Source: Przewalskia tangutica
Lineage: Eukaryota; Streptophyta; Magnoliopsida; Solanales; Solanaceae
Length of the DNA stretch: 64,000 nucleotides
Reading direction: 5' to 3'
Assembly (NCBI GenBank): GCA_029844215.1
Contig: JAQGDG010000036.1
Span: 620,001-684,000 of the forward strand
The translations under genes were made by a program, and so were the position numbers. A model generated the notes under the pieces. That model was not told where the DNA came from and searched no databases. It saw nothing but the letters and a program-made list of their open reading frames with translations. Positions 23,336-36,269 of this stretch are shown here, in pieces. The number at the start of each line of letters is the position of its first letter. The stretch's first letter is position 1.

Positions 23336-23939
23336 GCGGGTGGCCCTACTTGATCATGATCCTCCTATTTTTATACATTAAAGTATACTGTTATTTACTC
23401 TCATTGTTAGTAAGGCACAGTGTACTGTTATTTGAGTTATCATACATGTCTCCAGCTTTATTTTAGACATATGATTTCATTACAGTACTTTCAGTTTCAC
23501 ATATTTGGTACATGTTGTACTGACCTCCTTCAGGGGGTTGCGTTCATGCCGCAGGTAGAGTACAGGTTGTTGATCCTCACTTTTAGGATCACTGATTCAG
23601 TTGTTGGGAAACTCCATTACTCCGGAGGCATATCCCTGGTTCAGGTCCCTGGTATGGTCGGTTGTTGTATAGTCAGGAGTATGGCGGGGCCCTGTCCCGT
23701 CACAGTAGTTATTCTTAGAGGTCCAGAGCACATCAGGATCGGGTTTTAAGAATGTAAATGTACCGTTTATTTTATTTTGGTTCATGTATATATTACGGAA
23801 GGTGGCCTTATCGCTAACCCGCTGATATTTCATCGCTTTAGTATTTATGAGTTTTATATGTTCCACGCTATTCTCTCGATGTATACTGTAAGCGGTGCCT
23901 GTGTAGGGCACCATCGCGCCCGGTTGGGTCGTGACAAAG

Positions 23940-23951
23940 TGGTATCAGAGC
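23940..23951 (+). promoter_or_regulatory. Primer-binding site of element D
   Basis: TGGTATCAGAGC, a full match to the initiator tRNA-Met type primer-binding site, lies three bases after the LTR end GTGACA. It fixes the orientation of D and the boundary between LTR and internal region. Confidence 0.9.
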
Positions 23952-26394
23952 GCTTAGTCCTCTGAAGTGCCTACGCACCGTGTCTAGTAGAGTCTCGTTA
24001 TCGCTGTCGTGCACCACATCTATAACCAGGAGGCTGCAGGACATTTAGGATTGGTTTCCATTCTTCTTACTCTGAGATCGTGTGATAGAGCTGTGTGGTT
24101 AGGGTCGTCTCTCCCTAACAAGTTATGTTGTTTGCAGCTACGAGAAAGGCAAAGCGACCCAGAAAGATTATGTGGATTGCGATCCGTTGGTAATATTTGT
24201 AGTATAGTTGGTATTATGACGCATACTATACGGATTTATGTATGCAGGTCACATATGTGTCGCCTAGAAGGATTTTAGATTACCGTGAATTCGTAAGGGC
24301 TAAATAAATACCGGAAGGTATGAAATAGTTTAATGAACTCTCATCAAGGTTTTACGACTAATTTGAGATAATTAGGAGATGATGAGTTGTCCGGAAGGTA
24401 ATGGACCCTTAAGAAGTTATAATTAAGGGACTTAATGGGAGACTATGTTAGTAACTTAAGCTACGTAGCATGATTAAGAAAATGGTACGGGTGAGATCCG
24501 TATGGAGTAAGTATGGTTGTTGTGGTCAAGACAACACAATTGTGGTAGTATGAGAAGTTATTGTACCCGTTTACGGGGGGACTGACAAGGTAGGCTTGGA
24601 GCATGGAAATTGCGAGCCTAAGAATATTGATAACCGCCGAGACCTTAGGTATGTAAGGCCTTCTCGGGTAGAAAAAAAAAGTTAAGTCGGACCAAGGATA
24701 AGAGTTAAGTACGATGCCGAGTCGGGTTGAGGACCTATTAAGGGTCGCCCCATAGCCTGAAATAGAATGGGATTAGTTGGTAGTAGTCCCGCTACGTGGC
24801 AGGGTCACGAGGGTGTAGGGACCAAGTCTAGTTAATCATTTTATGGGTTCGTGGACGCATTCCACCTAACCAAAGTTGTGAGAACCTAACTAGCCTAATA
24901 TTGTTTAATTTAGTAACTCCAAAAAGCGAGGCCGAATTAGTATGGAAGTTATGTTCGTAAGCTAGAATAAGTTTGGAAGTACGGAAAAGAGTACGACCGG
25001 TAAGAAAGTGAGCAACCAAGTGTAAATAAATAGAGCCTGAATCCATGAGAACATTTCGAGGTGACTACACCCGTGAGTGTTGGGTGGTAGCTGAGCGGGT
25101 AGATAATAATTACCGGTAACGATACAGTCGTTGGACCCTAGTAGACCTAGAAGAGTCATGATGCACGCTGAGGTCATTATGAGTACGGATAGTTGGCCTC
25201 TTGTTATGACAACGCTGACTACAGAGAGATCGCTCGATTCCCGCTTCCTGCAGTTTGCCATCGAGTGGAAAGGAAGAGAAGTGGTGGTAACCAAAGTGAA
25301 TTATCCTTCCTTATTTGACATCATTATTTTTAATAAGTCCATGTGACTTGTTCATTCGAGGTGAATCGAGGCGCATGTAAGAAGTACTTGAATTTGAAGG
25401 AGGTTATTTCAAGTGCCCTTGGGGGTACTTGGATTTGGTTTGGTGTGGCGGTCAGGGCCATGACCTTCCGGATAAGTTCAGGATAGCGCGCAAGCAAGAA
25501 TAAGATAAGTACGAGTGTTGCCTACGGAAAACAAAATACATCGTTGGTAGGTTTTGAAAATCTATACGACTGTAAGGTGGCGCTTGATGATTAAGCTTTT
25601 GTAAGGGAGATAAGTTCTCTCCCACACGTAAATGATAGTTTTACGACATGGGTTACGTGTACCCATGTTGTTAGACGAAGGATAGTGAGACGTAAGGTCT
25701 TCGTGATCGCCATACCATAGGTTACAATTTTAGATAACCGTGGGAAAAGTTTTGTGTTGGGTAATTGTGAACGACGTTACGAAATGGTCGGCGTGTCGTA
25801 AGGATATAAATGCAGGTAGTACGCATGTATGAAACTGTACGATTATGAATCAAGATAGAAATACTTTTGCTAATAATAAGCATAAGGAAGGGTTATGGCC
25901 AGAATGATAAAAGAGAATACAGCTGTGGTTATGTAAGTTGCACGAGATATGATTACCCCAGACTAGTGTAAAGACCATTAGTAAATAATGGGCAGTAGGA
26001 ACACCTCGAGGGAAGGTGGTAACATCTGTACTGACGAGAAAGATAGTAAGGAAATACGGAGGGGTAAGGGACCCCAGGACAACTTGAAATAACTTATAAA
26101 GGAAAGACGAGTAGACACTCGAACGATAAGAAATCTTGACAAGTCATTGGATTATGTAATGCCGTGAATTGAGGTTGAACACCTGGATATAAGATCTACG
26201 AGCTGGGAGAGAATAATCGGGTTACTAGTTTATGAGATCAAGGAAATCTCCCCCCCTAAATTGTGATTGACAGTAAGTCTTAGCCATGAGGCAAACAAAG
26301 GAATCAAATCTAAGTTGGTGACCAAGTTTGGTTGCGACAGAGAAAGAGAAACAGGAACCATAATTGAGATTAAGGATACCCGAATATTTCGCAA
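23952..26394 (+). mobile_element. Internal region of D with eroded gag zone and non-coding block
   Basis: The 5' part has an acceptor-like TTTGCAG at 24131-24137 just where gag begins in relatives. The gag sequence itself is hardly recognisable. At 24590-24880 lies the same block that follows gag in the gag-only elements (GAGACCTTAGGTATGTAAGG, then GTCGGGTTGAGG, then CAGGGTCACGAGGGTG, then GTTCGTGGACGCATTCCA). From 24880 to 26394 I see no domain I can name, and the reading frames are short. A normal element needs over 3 kb for gag, protease and RT in this interval, so D is internally deleted or rearranged. Confidence 0.55.
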
Positions 26395-26745
26395 GTATGA
26401 GAAAGGCTTCCAGTTATTGGAAGATAAGTTGACCACGACTACAGTTCTAACCCCTCCTGAGAGACTAGAGGGTTAGGTTATTATTGTAACACGTTGGGTG
26501 TTGGGCTAGGTTGTGTGCTGACGCAACACGATAAAGTTAGAGCCTATGTTTCCCGGCGGTTAGGGAAGCATGAGGGGAAATTACGCCACTCACGATTTAG
26601 AGTTGGCGGCAGTTAATCATGCCTTGAAGATTTAGAGGCATGATGTATATATAGACTTCATGTGGATATTTGTGCAGACCACAAGAGCCTCCGGTATATC
26701 TTCAGACAGAGGCGGTTGAATTTGCGACAGAGACGGTGGTTAGAG
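26395..26745 (+). pseudogene. RT/RNase H fragment of element D, cut by E
   Basis: Frame pieces match the RT-RNase H junction of Ty3/gypsy pol: KGFQLLEDKLTTTTVLTPPE, then a broken stretch equivalent to GLGCVLTQHDKV and KHEGNYATHDLEL, then ICADHKSLRYIFRQRRLNLR. RNase H would remove RNA from the RNA-DNA hybrid during reverse transcription. Several stops and frame changes are present. The sequence ends abruptly within the RQRRWLE motif at 26745, where LTR E starts with TGTCACGACCC, so the remainder of D pol should lie beyond E, outside the window. Confidence 0.8.
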
Positions 26746-29569
26746 TGTCACGACCCGACCCCGGGCCGCGACTGGTGCCCTACCTGGGCACCACTTTCAG
26801 GTATGCATCAGAGAATAGCAGCGGAACATACACAACACATGAACATCACAGGCTAGCCGGTAAAGCCGTCTTCCATAATATATACATAACCAAAAGTAAA
26901 ACAGTACGACTGCTCTTGTTCAAACACAAATGCGACTACGCACTTAGAATAATAACTGGCGGGACAGGGCCCCGCCATACCCCTGAATGTACATAATATC
27001 TACAACATCCGGGGGAACCGTACCAAAAGACAAGCCTTCGGAGGAATGGAGCTTCTGACACCTGATCAGTAATCCTAAGAATGAGGATCCACCACCTGCT
27101 TACCCCTACCTGCGACATGAACGCAGCTCCCGAGGAAGGGGTTCAGTACACAATATGTACCAAGTATGTAAAACTGGAAAATACTGTAATAATATCATAA
27201 GTCTAAATAAAACTGAAGACATGGATGATATTCAAATTACAGTGCACTGTGCCTTACTAACAATGAGAGTAACAAGTATAAAATTTACTGCATAAAAATA
27301 GGAGGCTCATGATCAAAACAGGGTCACCCGCCCGTAGTATCATTAAGCAATCCTACTCCTGGGACTATTTCACCCGCATAGGTCCTGTGGACCCGCATGA
27401 GGTCATCCGCCTCGCATGGGACTATTTCACCCGCGTGGGACTATTTCACCCGCATGGGCCCGGTGGGCCCGAAATGAGTACAAACGCCGCACTCGCATCA
27501 TGGGTAGCAAATCCATGGAATAAGTATAAGTAGTAACCCGGGGTCTACCCCGTAAGAGTACATAATCTAGCACAACCGACTATAATACATAACATAAGCG
27601 CTACCGGCTTATCATAACATAAGCAAGTTAAGAAATCTCCTAACTTCGTATTAACATTAATAATATATCCTCTCATTTTAGTTTACTTAAGGCACTAACA
27701 TGTCATTTAAGAGAAAATCTGGAAATTCAACCCAAGTACCACGTACCTCTAACCTTTTAAAAATGACTCATTTTTATATAAAACCTCCAAGATACTAAAA
27801 ATATCCGTAGTATCAAGTCACAATTACATTTCGAGACAAGTCACATTTCCTTTATGAATTAAATAGGCTTCTAAATCAAGTGACCTCTTTTCTTTTAAAA
27901 CCTTAGGCAATTGATGCCTTAAAATCAATTTGCCTTTCATAAATTCAATCATTTGTCCTTACTTATTTTACTTAGAGTAAATCTTCCTTTTGTTAACCTT
28001 CCATAAAGCTAATATAACCAACTTCCCATAAAGTCGTTATATTAACTTTATACGTTAGTCAAATACATTTCCCTATATCCAAGGGACTTATACTTTTAAA
28101 ACGAAACAAGTATCATATACTTAAAACACTTCAAGTCCCTTGACTTTGAAAACTTAAGACATCCTTAATACTTTTAAATAAGTGAGTTAATCCCCTTACT
28201 CACCCAACTTGGCCATTCTTAAAACAAGTAAGGATATCAAAGTCTTGTACGTCTACCGTACTATATAAGTGCAACTACTCATGCTCAAGAGATAGGAAAG
28301 TTCCACATACCTCTTCGGGTCAATCCACTCGCAAGTCCAATATACCGCACGTAGTATGTTAACCTATAATGACCATAATACGTTCATTAGCTTCTAGCTT
28401 CAACGTAGAGCATTCTAATTGAAAAGCCCCTTATTCTACGGAAAATTGGACAGCACTTCCTTTGTTTCTACATACTTTTCCACCTTTTTAAGGTCCGAAT
28501 TCAACATCCAAACGCCACTTTTTAAGGCCCAACAATCCAATCAATACAAAGGGGATTACACGCCTAAACTTGGACGTGTAAAATTCTGCCCCACAATACA
28601 TAACAACTAATTCAATAAGTTTAAGGTAGTATCTTGGCTATAACATGTTCACATGTTATCCTTATCCAATCCTTTCAAATCCAAGTCATATTTCTTACAT
28701 GCAATATACTTAAAAGCAACATTGACAACTACAAGTCCTTTCTTCCTCACATGCAACACAATTTACTAGCAAAAAGAGAAAGGATTGTTACCTTAGAGTT
28801 TACCCAAATTAGTCCAACAATTTCGCTTGCCTTCTTTCCACAATCACCTCCACAAACCTCCTACAAACTTGTCAACATGTTTCATTCTTGCCACCTTTTT
28901 GAATTTTCTCTAAGCCTCGGTTTCTTCTTGAATTTCTAGAGAGAAGGGAGAGGGGTTTTTAGAGAGAAGGAAGAGGGATGATTTTTAGAGAGAAGGGGGT
29001 TCTTTCAAGAATGACCAAGTCTTCAAGACTTGGTCAATAAATAGGATATGCACAAAATCAGGGGGGGACACTTGTCACCCTCCCATGGCCTTTTTTTTTA
29101 AAAAAACAATTCTGATTTTTCCCCCAGATTCACAGAACTCGCCTGCCGCGTCCTACATCCCGGCGCGCTGAAACCTCTGCAAACTTTCAGCACTTCATGC
29201 GCGCTCGCTTCCGCGCCACGGCGCTGCAACTTCAGTGATTTTCAGACTATCCGCGCCGCGTGCTGGGCCCCGATCGAAAATACTTTTCTCGCCGATCACA
29301 AGACCGAACTTGTAACTTTCATAACTTCCATAACTTCCTACTCCGATGTCCTATCGACGAACGGTTTGTTGCGTTGGGAACTAGACTCAACGAACTACAT
29401 ACTAGGCCTTTGAAACACCTAGTAACTCCTAATGCAACTGGACATAGACCACCTCAAAGTTGACTAAAAACCCATCTGAAACATTCTGTCGACCTATCTT
29501 TCAAAAATTTAAAACCTAACTTCCTTTCGTACGTTCTCATAAGCATAACCTGAATTACGGGGTGTAACA
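26746..29569 (-). repeat. 3' LTR of element E
   Basis: 2.82 kb LTR on the minus strand. It starts TGTTACACCCCGTAATTCAGG at 29569 and ends at 26746 (plus strand TGTCACGACCCGACCCC). It has a palindromic GGACACTTGTCACC near 29068, donor-like AAGGTAACAATC near 28790, the GAGGTATGTG block near 28310, the hairpin near 28000-28050, a tandem repeat (27310-27530) and the conserved 3' module (26746-27300). This is the shortest full LTR in the window. It interrupts the RNase H of D. Confidence 0.85.
27310..27530 (-). repeat. Tandem repeat in LTR E
   Basis: GGGACTATTTCACCCGC is seen three times (27361, 27418 and 27438 on the plus strand) among GACCCGCATGAGG motifs. It occupies the minisatellite slot and is related to the repeat of LTR D. 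Confidence 0.6.
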
Positions 29570-29593
29570 TTCTCCTCCCCCCCCCCCCCCCTT
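29570..29593 (-). promoter_or_regulatory. Polypurine tract of element E
   Basis: Plus strand TTCTCCTCC followed by a long C run, that is, a purine-only tract on the minus strand touching the 3' LTR. It would prime plus-strand DNA synthesis. The C run of about 18 is likely to be miscounted in the data. Confidence 0.75.
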
Positions 29594-29740
29594 AGAAACA
29601 TTCGTCCAGAATGTTCCTTCAATGCTTACTCAAATCACACTATCGACATAGACCCTCTTAACTATTCTTCTTGCAAAAAAAAAAAGAACGCTCTACACGG
29701 CCACAACAATACTTAAGCATAATAGCTAAATTTAAAGACT

Positions 29741-29940
29741 AATAATCAGGAAAGTGGGTTACCTGAAGGTGTAGGGAACAAGTGAGGATACTTCTTCCTC
29801 GTGTCCTCTTCTGCTTCCCATGTCATTTCCTCTCTGTTCTCATTCCGCCGTAAGACCTTGATGTAAGCCACATCCTTGGTCCGCAGTCGCCTAACCTGAC
29901 GATCGAGTATCTCTATGGGACACTCCTCATACGATAACCC
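29741..29940 (-). pseudogene. Chromodomain at the C-terminus of E integrase
   Basis: Read on the minus strand this gives LSYEECPIEILDRQVRRLR, then DVAYIKVLRRN, then EEMTWEAEEDTRKKYPHLF. This is the chromodomain of Tekay/Del-type chromoviruses, which steers integration toward modified histones. The conserved tryptophan in MTWEAEED is present. It is separated from the integrase frame by a stop at 29941-29943, so it belongs to the same protein only if that break is an error. It is followed by a short tail before the polypurine tract. Confidence 0.8.
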
Positions 29941-31119
29941 CTATGTCACCTGGATATCACAAATCAGGTGTACTCTAGATGGATCTCCAATACACTTTCG
30001 CAACATAGACACATGAAAAACTGGATGTACTGTCTCCAGATCGAATGACAGATCCAACTCATAGGCAACATTGTCTACCCTACGGACAATCTGGTAAGGC
30101 CCAATGTACCTTGGGCTAAGTTTCCCTTTCTTCCCAAATCTCATCACGCCCTTCATGGGTGATACTTTCAGGAAAACCCAATCATCCACCTCAAACTCCA
30201 AGTGTCGACGCCGATGATCTGCATACGACTTTTGTCGACTCTGAGCTGACAATAACCGCTCCTGGATAAGCTTCACCTTATCCACCGCCTGCTGAATCAA
30301 GTCTGGCCCGACTAACTGAACTTCTCCCACATCAAACCAAATTTATAGCGACTGCACTTCCTCCCGTATAAGGCCTCATAAGGCGTCATCTGGATACTAG
30401 AATGGTAGCTGTTGTTATATGCAAACTCCACAAGAGGTAAATGATCCTCCCAGCTACCCTTGAAAATAATAACACATGCCCGCAGCATATCCTCAAGTGT
30501 TCGGATAGTACGCTCGGCCTGTCCGTCGGTCTGAGGATGAAACGCAGTACTGAGACTCACCTGTGTCCCTAATCCCTTCTGGAAAGACCTCCAGACGTTA
30601 GCCGTGAACTGGGCTCCTCTGAAATAATCGATACAGAACTCCGCAATCTCACAATCTCTCGATATACAATCTAGCATAATCCTCTACGAAAAGTCGCCCG
30701 ATCGAAGAAAGTGGGCTGGTTTTGTCAGCCTGTCGACAATAACCCAGATGGAATCATGCTTCCTCTGAGTGTGAGGTAACCCTGTAATAAAGTCCATATT
30801 GATCACCTCCCACTTCCATGTCGGAATCTTTATCATCTCAGAATAACCCACTGTGCTTCGTGCTCCACCTGACTACCGACACCCGACATCGCACAACAAA
30901 CTCTGCAACGTCCCTCTTCAGGCCATCCCACCAATATATACATCTGAGGTCGTGGTACATCTTAGTCGGCCCCGGATGAATAGAGTAACGAGCACTGTGT
31001 GCCTCCCATAGAATCACGACGGTCCCGCTATATCGGGAACACACAACTCGCTCTCAAATCTTAGCACCCCATCAGGCTACTCAAATAGACTCTTCTCCTC
31101 TCAAGAGTCGCACTGACAT
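29941..31119 (-). pseudogene. Integrase of element E (zinc, core and GPY/F parts)
   Basis: Order on the minus strand: H2C2 zinc-binding part (30838-31044, EAHSARYSIHPG, MYHDLRCIYWWDGLKRD), core with first catalytic Asp in INMDFITGLP (about 30795), HPQTDGQAERT carrying the catalytic Glu (30312-30677), then GKLSPRYIGPYQIVRR of the GPY/F module (29941-30330). The second catalytic Asp, normally in ISDRGAQF, is missing: the sequence reads IDYFRGAQF, which fits a three-base loss. Frame breaks lie near 30320, 30680 and 30840. The 5' side is cut by element F, and the pol frame resumes at 40647. Integrase inserts the cDNA into chromosomes. This copy could not act as read. Confidence 0.88.
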
Positions 31120-34100
31120 CACTACGACCGATTCGGCCCGTGGATCGTGCCTTACCCCGCACCCTAGCGATACAACATCGAGTAATCGAACATAAACGAT
31201 ACAAGACATATTATGAAATATGAAACAATAATCTGAGAAAAACTTGCCTTTTCAAGATATATATAAACAAAGAACTTTTTCAACACGAATAGCTTTAATC
31301 TTTTTACAAACCCCGCCACAACAAGATTACATGCACTCTAAGAAATTATACGACAACAATGGCGGACAGGCCCCGCCATACCCCTGAATGTAAACACCTA
31401 CAACAACAGTGGAACTATACCATCGATAAGCCTCCGAGCAACGGAGCTTTACCAAACGCTGAATCGACCCAAGAGCGAGGATCAATGATCGTGTACCTTT
31501 ACTCGCAGATGAACGCACTTCAAGGAGGTCAAGATAACAGTACCGAGTATGTGAAACTAAAAATATCAGAAATGAAATCATAATAGTCTATAAAGCAGAG
31601 ACATGTATGATAACCAAACTACGCTCACAATAATAAGCAACATGTCAAGTCGTGACTCACGCCTCAAGTCATCACTCAAATATAACAACGGGTCTCACGC
31701 CCACAACATCAATCATGCCCATGGAATACCTTCCTCACCGCCAGCAGTATGATATAAAAGCACCAAGGAACACATATGAACACCAGTCCCACTGCCATAA
31801 TAACACGCATGTGGTAAGTACGAAGGCATAGCCGATTACTAACACCTACGCATCAACAAGGCCGCATGAATCAGATCATAAGATCTGTCTGCACTCGTCA
31901 CATGATCAAAGCCGACCACTTGCCCGCAGAGATCTAATGTGCGCGCTAGCCTCGAACTTTCCGCACTCCGCATAGGCCAACCGATCGCCCGCATGAGGTA
32001 TAACCCGCATCGAGGTAGCTACTCCCTGGCAGCCGCCCCGACTCGCCGTCCGCATGGCCACAAGGACCGCATGACCACAAGGGCCGCATCTCAACTCGAA
32101 CTCCCGCAGCTCCGCATAGCCCTCGACCCGCATTTAGGTAGTCTCGAATCATGTGTCCATCGACCCGCCGAAGTCTACCCCGCATCGGAGGCGCAAATAA
32201 CCCTAATCATCTCAAGAGATGAGTGATGTATAATACTATCATAACAACTTATCGTTAAACAACATAAGCACAACAAAGGAAAACCCTTTACACAAACATC
32301 ACAAGATACTAACACACGTAGCATCCTAGCATGTTTACTTATCAAATCAACAAGAAAGTATTACAAGGCTATCACAAACCAACACAATCAAGTTATACAC
32401 ACAAGGTACTTTCTACTATATGCTAACAAGTTCGGGTTTTATCCCCAAAGTACTTCATACATTAACTCTTAAAAGATACGTTACTTTCACAAAAGTCACA
32501 CAATACCCGTAGTATATGAAAATAGAGTGATTATCTTTTCAAGTAAATCAAAACACTTCTCTTTGTAAAACTCAAGTAACAACATTATTTTCCAAACGCC
32601 CAAGTTTGCCTAATTTCAAATGTTCATGTTTCTTATTTAGAAAGGTTTCAGAGTTCATAGTCTTATTCATTTAAGAATATAATTCTCTTTAAACTATCCG
32701 AGAAACATAAGTCTTATATGAGTAGATATTCTTGTTTACAACAATCTTATTACAAAGAGCATGATCTAGAAATATCATTTTGTCTCATCTTAGCTTCTAT
32801 GCATGGAAGTTTCTACCGGTTTTAATAATACTTAATCCAAAACATTTCCTTTTATTAACGCCGCAGTTGGTTTGTCGATACACATTCCGATTTTCAAAAT
32901 CAAGAAACATTCTTAAGACGTTATACCTAACTTTCCATAAAGCTAGTATAACTCTTAAGTTTTCAAAACAAATCAAGTATTACCTCTTCTTTCAAAATGA
33001 ATCAAAACCTTTTGAAATACTTCAAGTTCTTTTATTAACACATAACAAGCCGCTTATAGTTCAAATCATACCCTTTAAAACCACAAGTATTTTCTTACCA
33101 ACATAAAGTCGTTATAACTAACTTCCCATAAAGCCGTTATAACACTTTATGTTTTAAACCAATCAAATACATTTAGCACATGACGCCTACCGCACTACAT
33201 AGTTCACACATATCATGCCGAAGAGATAGGAAGAGGTTCACATACCTCGCGACGAGTATCGACTAATAGCAAAACGCCCAAGTACTTCCAACCGCCTAAA
33301 CTCCTTTAAGCCAAGTAGATCGCGCCACACGTAGTACTCAACCTATAAGGCCACAAGGCGCTTATTAATATTTAGGTCCCTTCAGAGAACATTCTACGTA
33401 AAATTCTAAAGACTCTCCCGCAACAACAGAAATCTCCTCCTCTATCGAGGCCGCTACCAAGCCAACCGTGGGGTTATACGCCTAACCCTAATCTGCACAA
33501 TTCTACTCCACTACTACTACACAAGTCTACCAGAATACAGCCCTATGTAATTACAGCTCAAGATTCTTCTTTAAATTCAGCTTAAGTCGCAAGACATTGC
33601 CGTAAGTATTATTCAAAGCTTAAGTCAAAAGACATCCGATAACTACGCTCAGTTCTATATATAGTATACTTCAACTATATAATCTAACAACATGTAATTT
33701 CCAATTACAATAGGACAAGATATTTACCTCGATAAGCCCATAATTATCCAAGTATAAAGTCGATCCCGGCAATCGCTTAGCTCCAACTCCGCGCGCTCCA
33801 ACTCCGCTCCAAACTACCCTTGAAGTTCTAACCAACTTCTACATACTACTCCAACAAACCATGGAGATTTTCCTTAGTGGTTTCGATTTGGTGATCGACG
33901 GAAGTATAATAGTATAACTGGCTTTTCAGATAAGTATAACCTTAGAATACTACAAGGTATATGGCTAAGGTAATTGGGCATTATAACAATACTTTGAGAG
34001 TATTTCTACCAAGAGTGGGTGTATTATACGAGACAACTAGGCTAGTGGGGTACCCTACGCCACACTACAAGGAGTGGGAGAGGGCTCTCGCCAAGGGACC

Positions 34101-34602
34101 TTCAAAGGGAGAGGGCTCTGGACGAGAGTCAACAAGAGGAGAGGAGGGATTTTAACACTTAGGAACATTTAGGAATGGATGAATAAGTCTTCAAAGGGAC
34201 GGGTATTTATAGCTGGCGAAGGCCAACCAATGGCCAAGATCGAGCCAAGTGCTGCTGTTGTAAGGCCAAGATTCACCCAAGTGTCCCTTAACCAACTAAC
34301 ACACAAATATCCTACCAACTCCATGACAAAATGACCAACTTTCGCCAAGCTTGACCGCCTACAGGTAGCCCAATGAGAGGGTGACAAGTGTCGCCTCTTG
34401 TTGGTCCAAAATGTTTCGCCTCTGAAAAATCCGCAAAATAAAATATGGCATAGCGGAAATTCCCTACGAAAGTCGTGGAAAACGCTTTCACTAAAAACGA
34501 CTCTAACCGTGTTGTGCAACAAAATTAAATCGCCAAGCCTACTTTCTCAAGTTCAAATTTTCACGCACGCCCCACGCATATTACTGGAAATACGGTATAA
34601 CA
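31120..34602 (-). repeat. 3' LTR of element F
   Basis: 3.48 kb on the minus strand. It starts TGTTATACCGTATTTCC at 34602 and ends near 31120, where the plus strand reads CTACGACCGATTCGG in place of TGTCACGACC. It contains TATAAATA (34204-34211, minus), a palindrome at about 34376-34399, the hairpin near 33105-33150, the GAGGTATGTG block near 33240 and a GC-rich tandem repeat (31930-32190). It is the same family as element C. Confidence 0.85.
31930..32190 (-). repeat. GC-rich tandem repeat in 3' LTR of F
   Basis: Units with CCCGCATGAGGTA and CCGCATGGCCACAAG motifs, the reverse-strand counterpart of the repeats in C. It is repeated in the other LTR at 37985-38270. Confidence 0.65.
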
Positions 34603-36269
34603 TTCTCCTCCTTAGAAACATTCGCCCCAATGTTCCTTCTAAGTCTCAAACAAACGCGCCAAGATAGTCTTCACTACCATACTTACGAAACAATCCTCGC
34701 CACAATGGCCACGTAAACAATCACAAAATACTTACATCCAAGTCCACGAGGAATCACCTCTATCATCACCACAAACACCTCTCTCCGGTCTAAAATATAC
34801 TTCCTTCGCACCTTCTCCTTACAAAAGAAATGATCACATCTATGCTCGCCATACATGCTCGCTTCTTCCCGATACTCACTTTTGTCACTTTGCCGCGAGG
34901 TTCTAGTGTCACCCACACCCAACAATTGGTACCGACTACACGCGATCCCCGAGGTCAGTCGTACACTAACTCTTACCACATTCTCGATACGGCTTCGCCT
35001 AAGACTCGGGTTACTATCTCTAACGTGGTCATCATTAATCGGGAACACTGACGGATCTCCGATACTTTCCAACATAACAATACGAAGACCGGACGCATCG
35101 CTTCCTAAGTCGGACGGCCAAAGCTAACATATAGGCAACCCGCCTATTCTTCACATGAACTTAAAAGGCCCAAAACAACTCGCTAAGTTTCTCTCGCTTT
35201 TCCAAAGCTCGCCACACCTAACTGGTGGTACTTTCGAAGACCGACCGCCAACTCAACTCTGCGCCGCCGATTATCCGCACGATTTCCTCCGAGCCGTAAC
35301 TTCTTCTAGACAAGCTTCACTAACCACATCACGAACAAGCTCAACTAACCGTCAACCTTGCCAACATCGAACCACTGACCGACAACTTACACATCCGCCC
35401 CTACAAGGCTTAATAAGGCGACATCCTAACACCGAAATGGTAGCTTAAACACTTCTCCACCGAGACAACAATCTTCACAACTACCCCAAATACACACACC
35501 GCCCGGTGGCGAACGCGATTCCGAGACTCACCAGTTCTTAACCGCTTGGTAAAACTTCCAAAACGAAAATAGCCACAACTCGGGCTTCACCGTCGACATA
35601 AGGTGAAGGTAGGCACCTCGTGCAGCCTTACAACCTTCTCGATATAACATCTCGCATAACCTCTCGCCGAGAAAACGGCCCCGAACGAAGAACACGGCGG
35701 GCTGCCCCATCGACCACCACCGGCCGAACGATCCACGAACTCAGACAGTTAACTAAACTCGCCTAACACCTCGTGACTTATCACAAGGCGACCATCACAA
35801 ACCGACCTCACCACCAAACAGCCGCGTTGACCCGCAACGCGGCTCTCAACCCGACCCGCAACGCCGCACCATACTAGCTCCCAACCTAACAATCTCACTA
35901 ATCACGCTACTAAACCTAGCGTCTTCTTAGCTCAACTACCCTCTTTCATTCCACACTACTCGTGACTAATCCCACAAGCATAACTCACGCACTATGCACT
36001 CCTATGCGGTCAAACATAAACAATACATCTTTTACTCGAGACGGCCTTACCTCTAAGGTCTCTACGTATACAACTCTAAGGCTCACACCTTCTCTATCCC
36101 CAAAATCTTACTGCTAACCCACCATGATTTCTAATAACAAATAACACACTGCTATCAGAACATATCACTTAAGGTATACTCACCTTATAACATAAACAAA
36201 ACTCTAGAGGGTTAAAGATATATATATATTCATCGCCCACTCCCTTAGTCGTCTAATCAAACTCGCCTG
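34603..36269 (-). other. PPT and non-coding 3' internal block of element F
   Basis: Directly next to the LTR, plus strand TTCTCCTCC is the complement of the polypurine tract, followed by the complement of GGAACATTGGGGCGAATG. The block contains the hairpin pair (CGCGTTGA 35823-35830 with TCAACCCG 35846-35853) and the complement of GAGTTCGTGGATCGTTCG (about 35726), both shared with C and K. Reading frames here are not similar to pol proteins. The segment just inside the PPT is close to that of C (CAAGATAGTCTTCACTA), which supports a common family. Confidence 0.65.

Larger units (their letters stand above)
22330..23936 (+). repeat. LTR of element D, right part
   Basis: Continuation of the LTR interrupted at 13023. 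It matches the reverse complement of LTR E near 28240 (GATATCC, then AAGAATG...CAAGTTGG) and ends GTCGTGACA at 23936, followed by a PBS. It includes a hairpin region near 22560-22610, three copies of a 30-base GCTTATGTTATGTATGATAA unit (22976-23060), a degenerate GC-rich repeat (23110-23330) and the conserved 3' module (23420-23936). No gene. Confidence 0.8.

Noticed and set aside
24009..25346. Several short frames of 70-110 residues in D that could be host genes
   Set aside because: They lie between the PBS and RNase H of element D. No intron-exon structure, recognisable domain or codon bias is visible, and both strands are equally open.
28634..28939. 101-residue plus-strand frame with hydrophobic segments
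   Set aside because: Lies antisense in the leader of LTR E, has AT-rich low-complexity content and no counterpart kept in other LTR copies.
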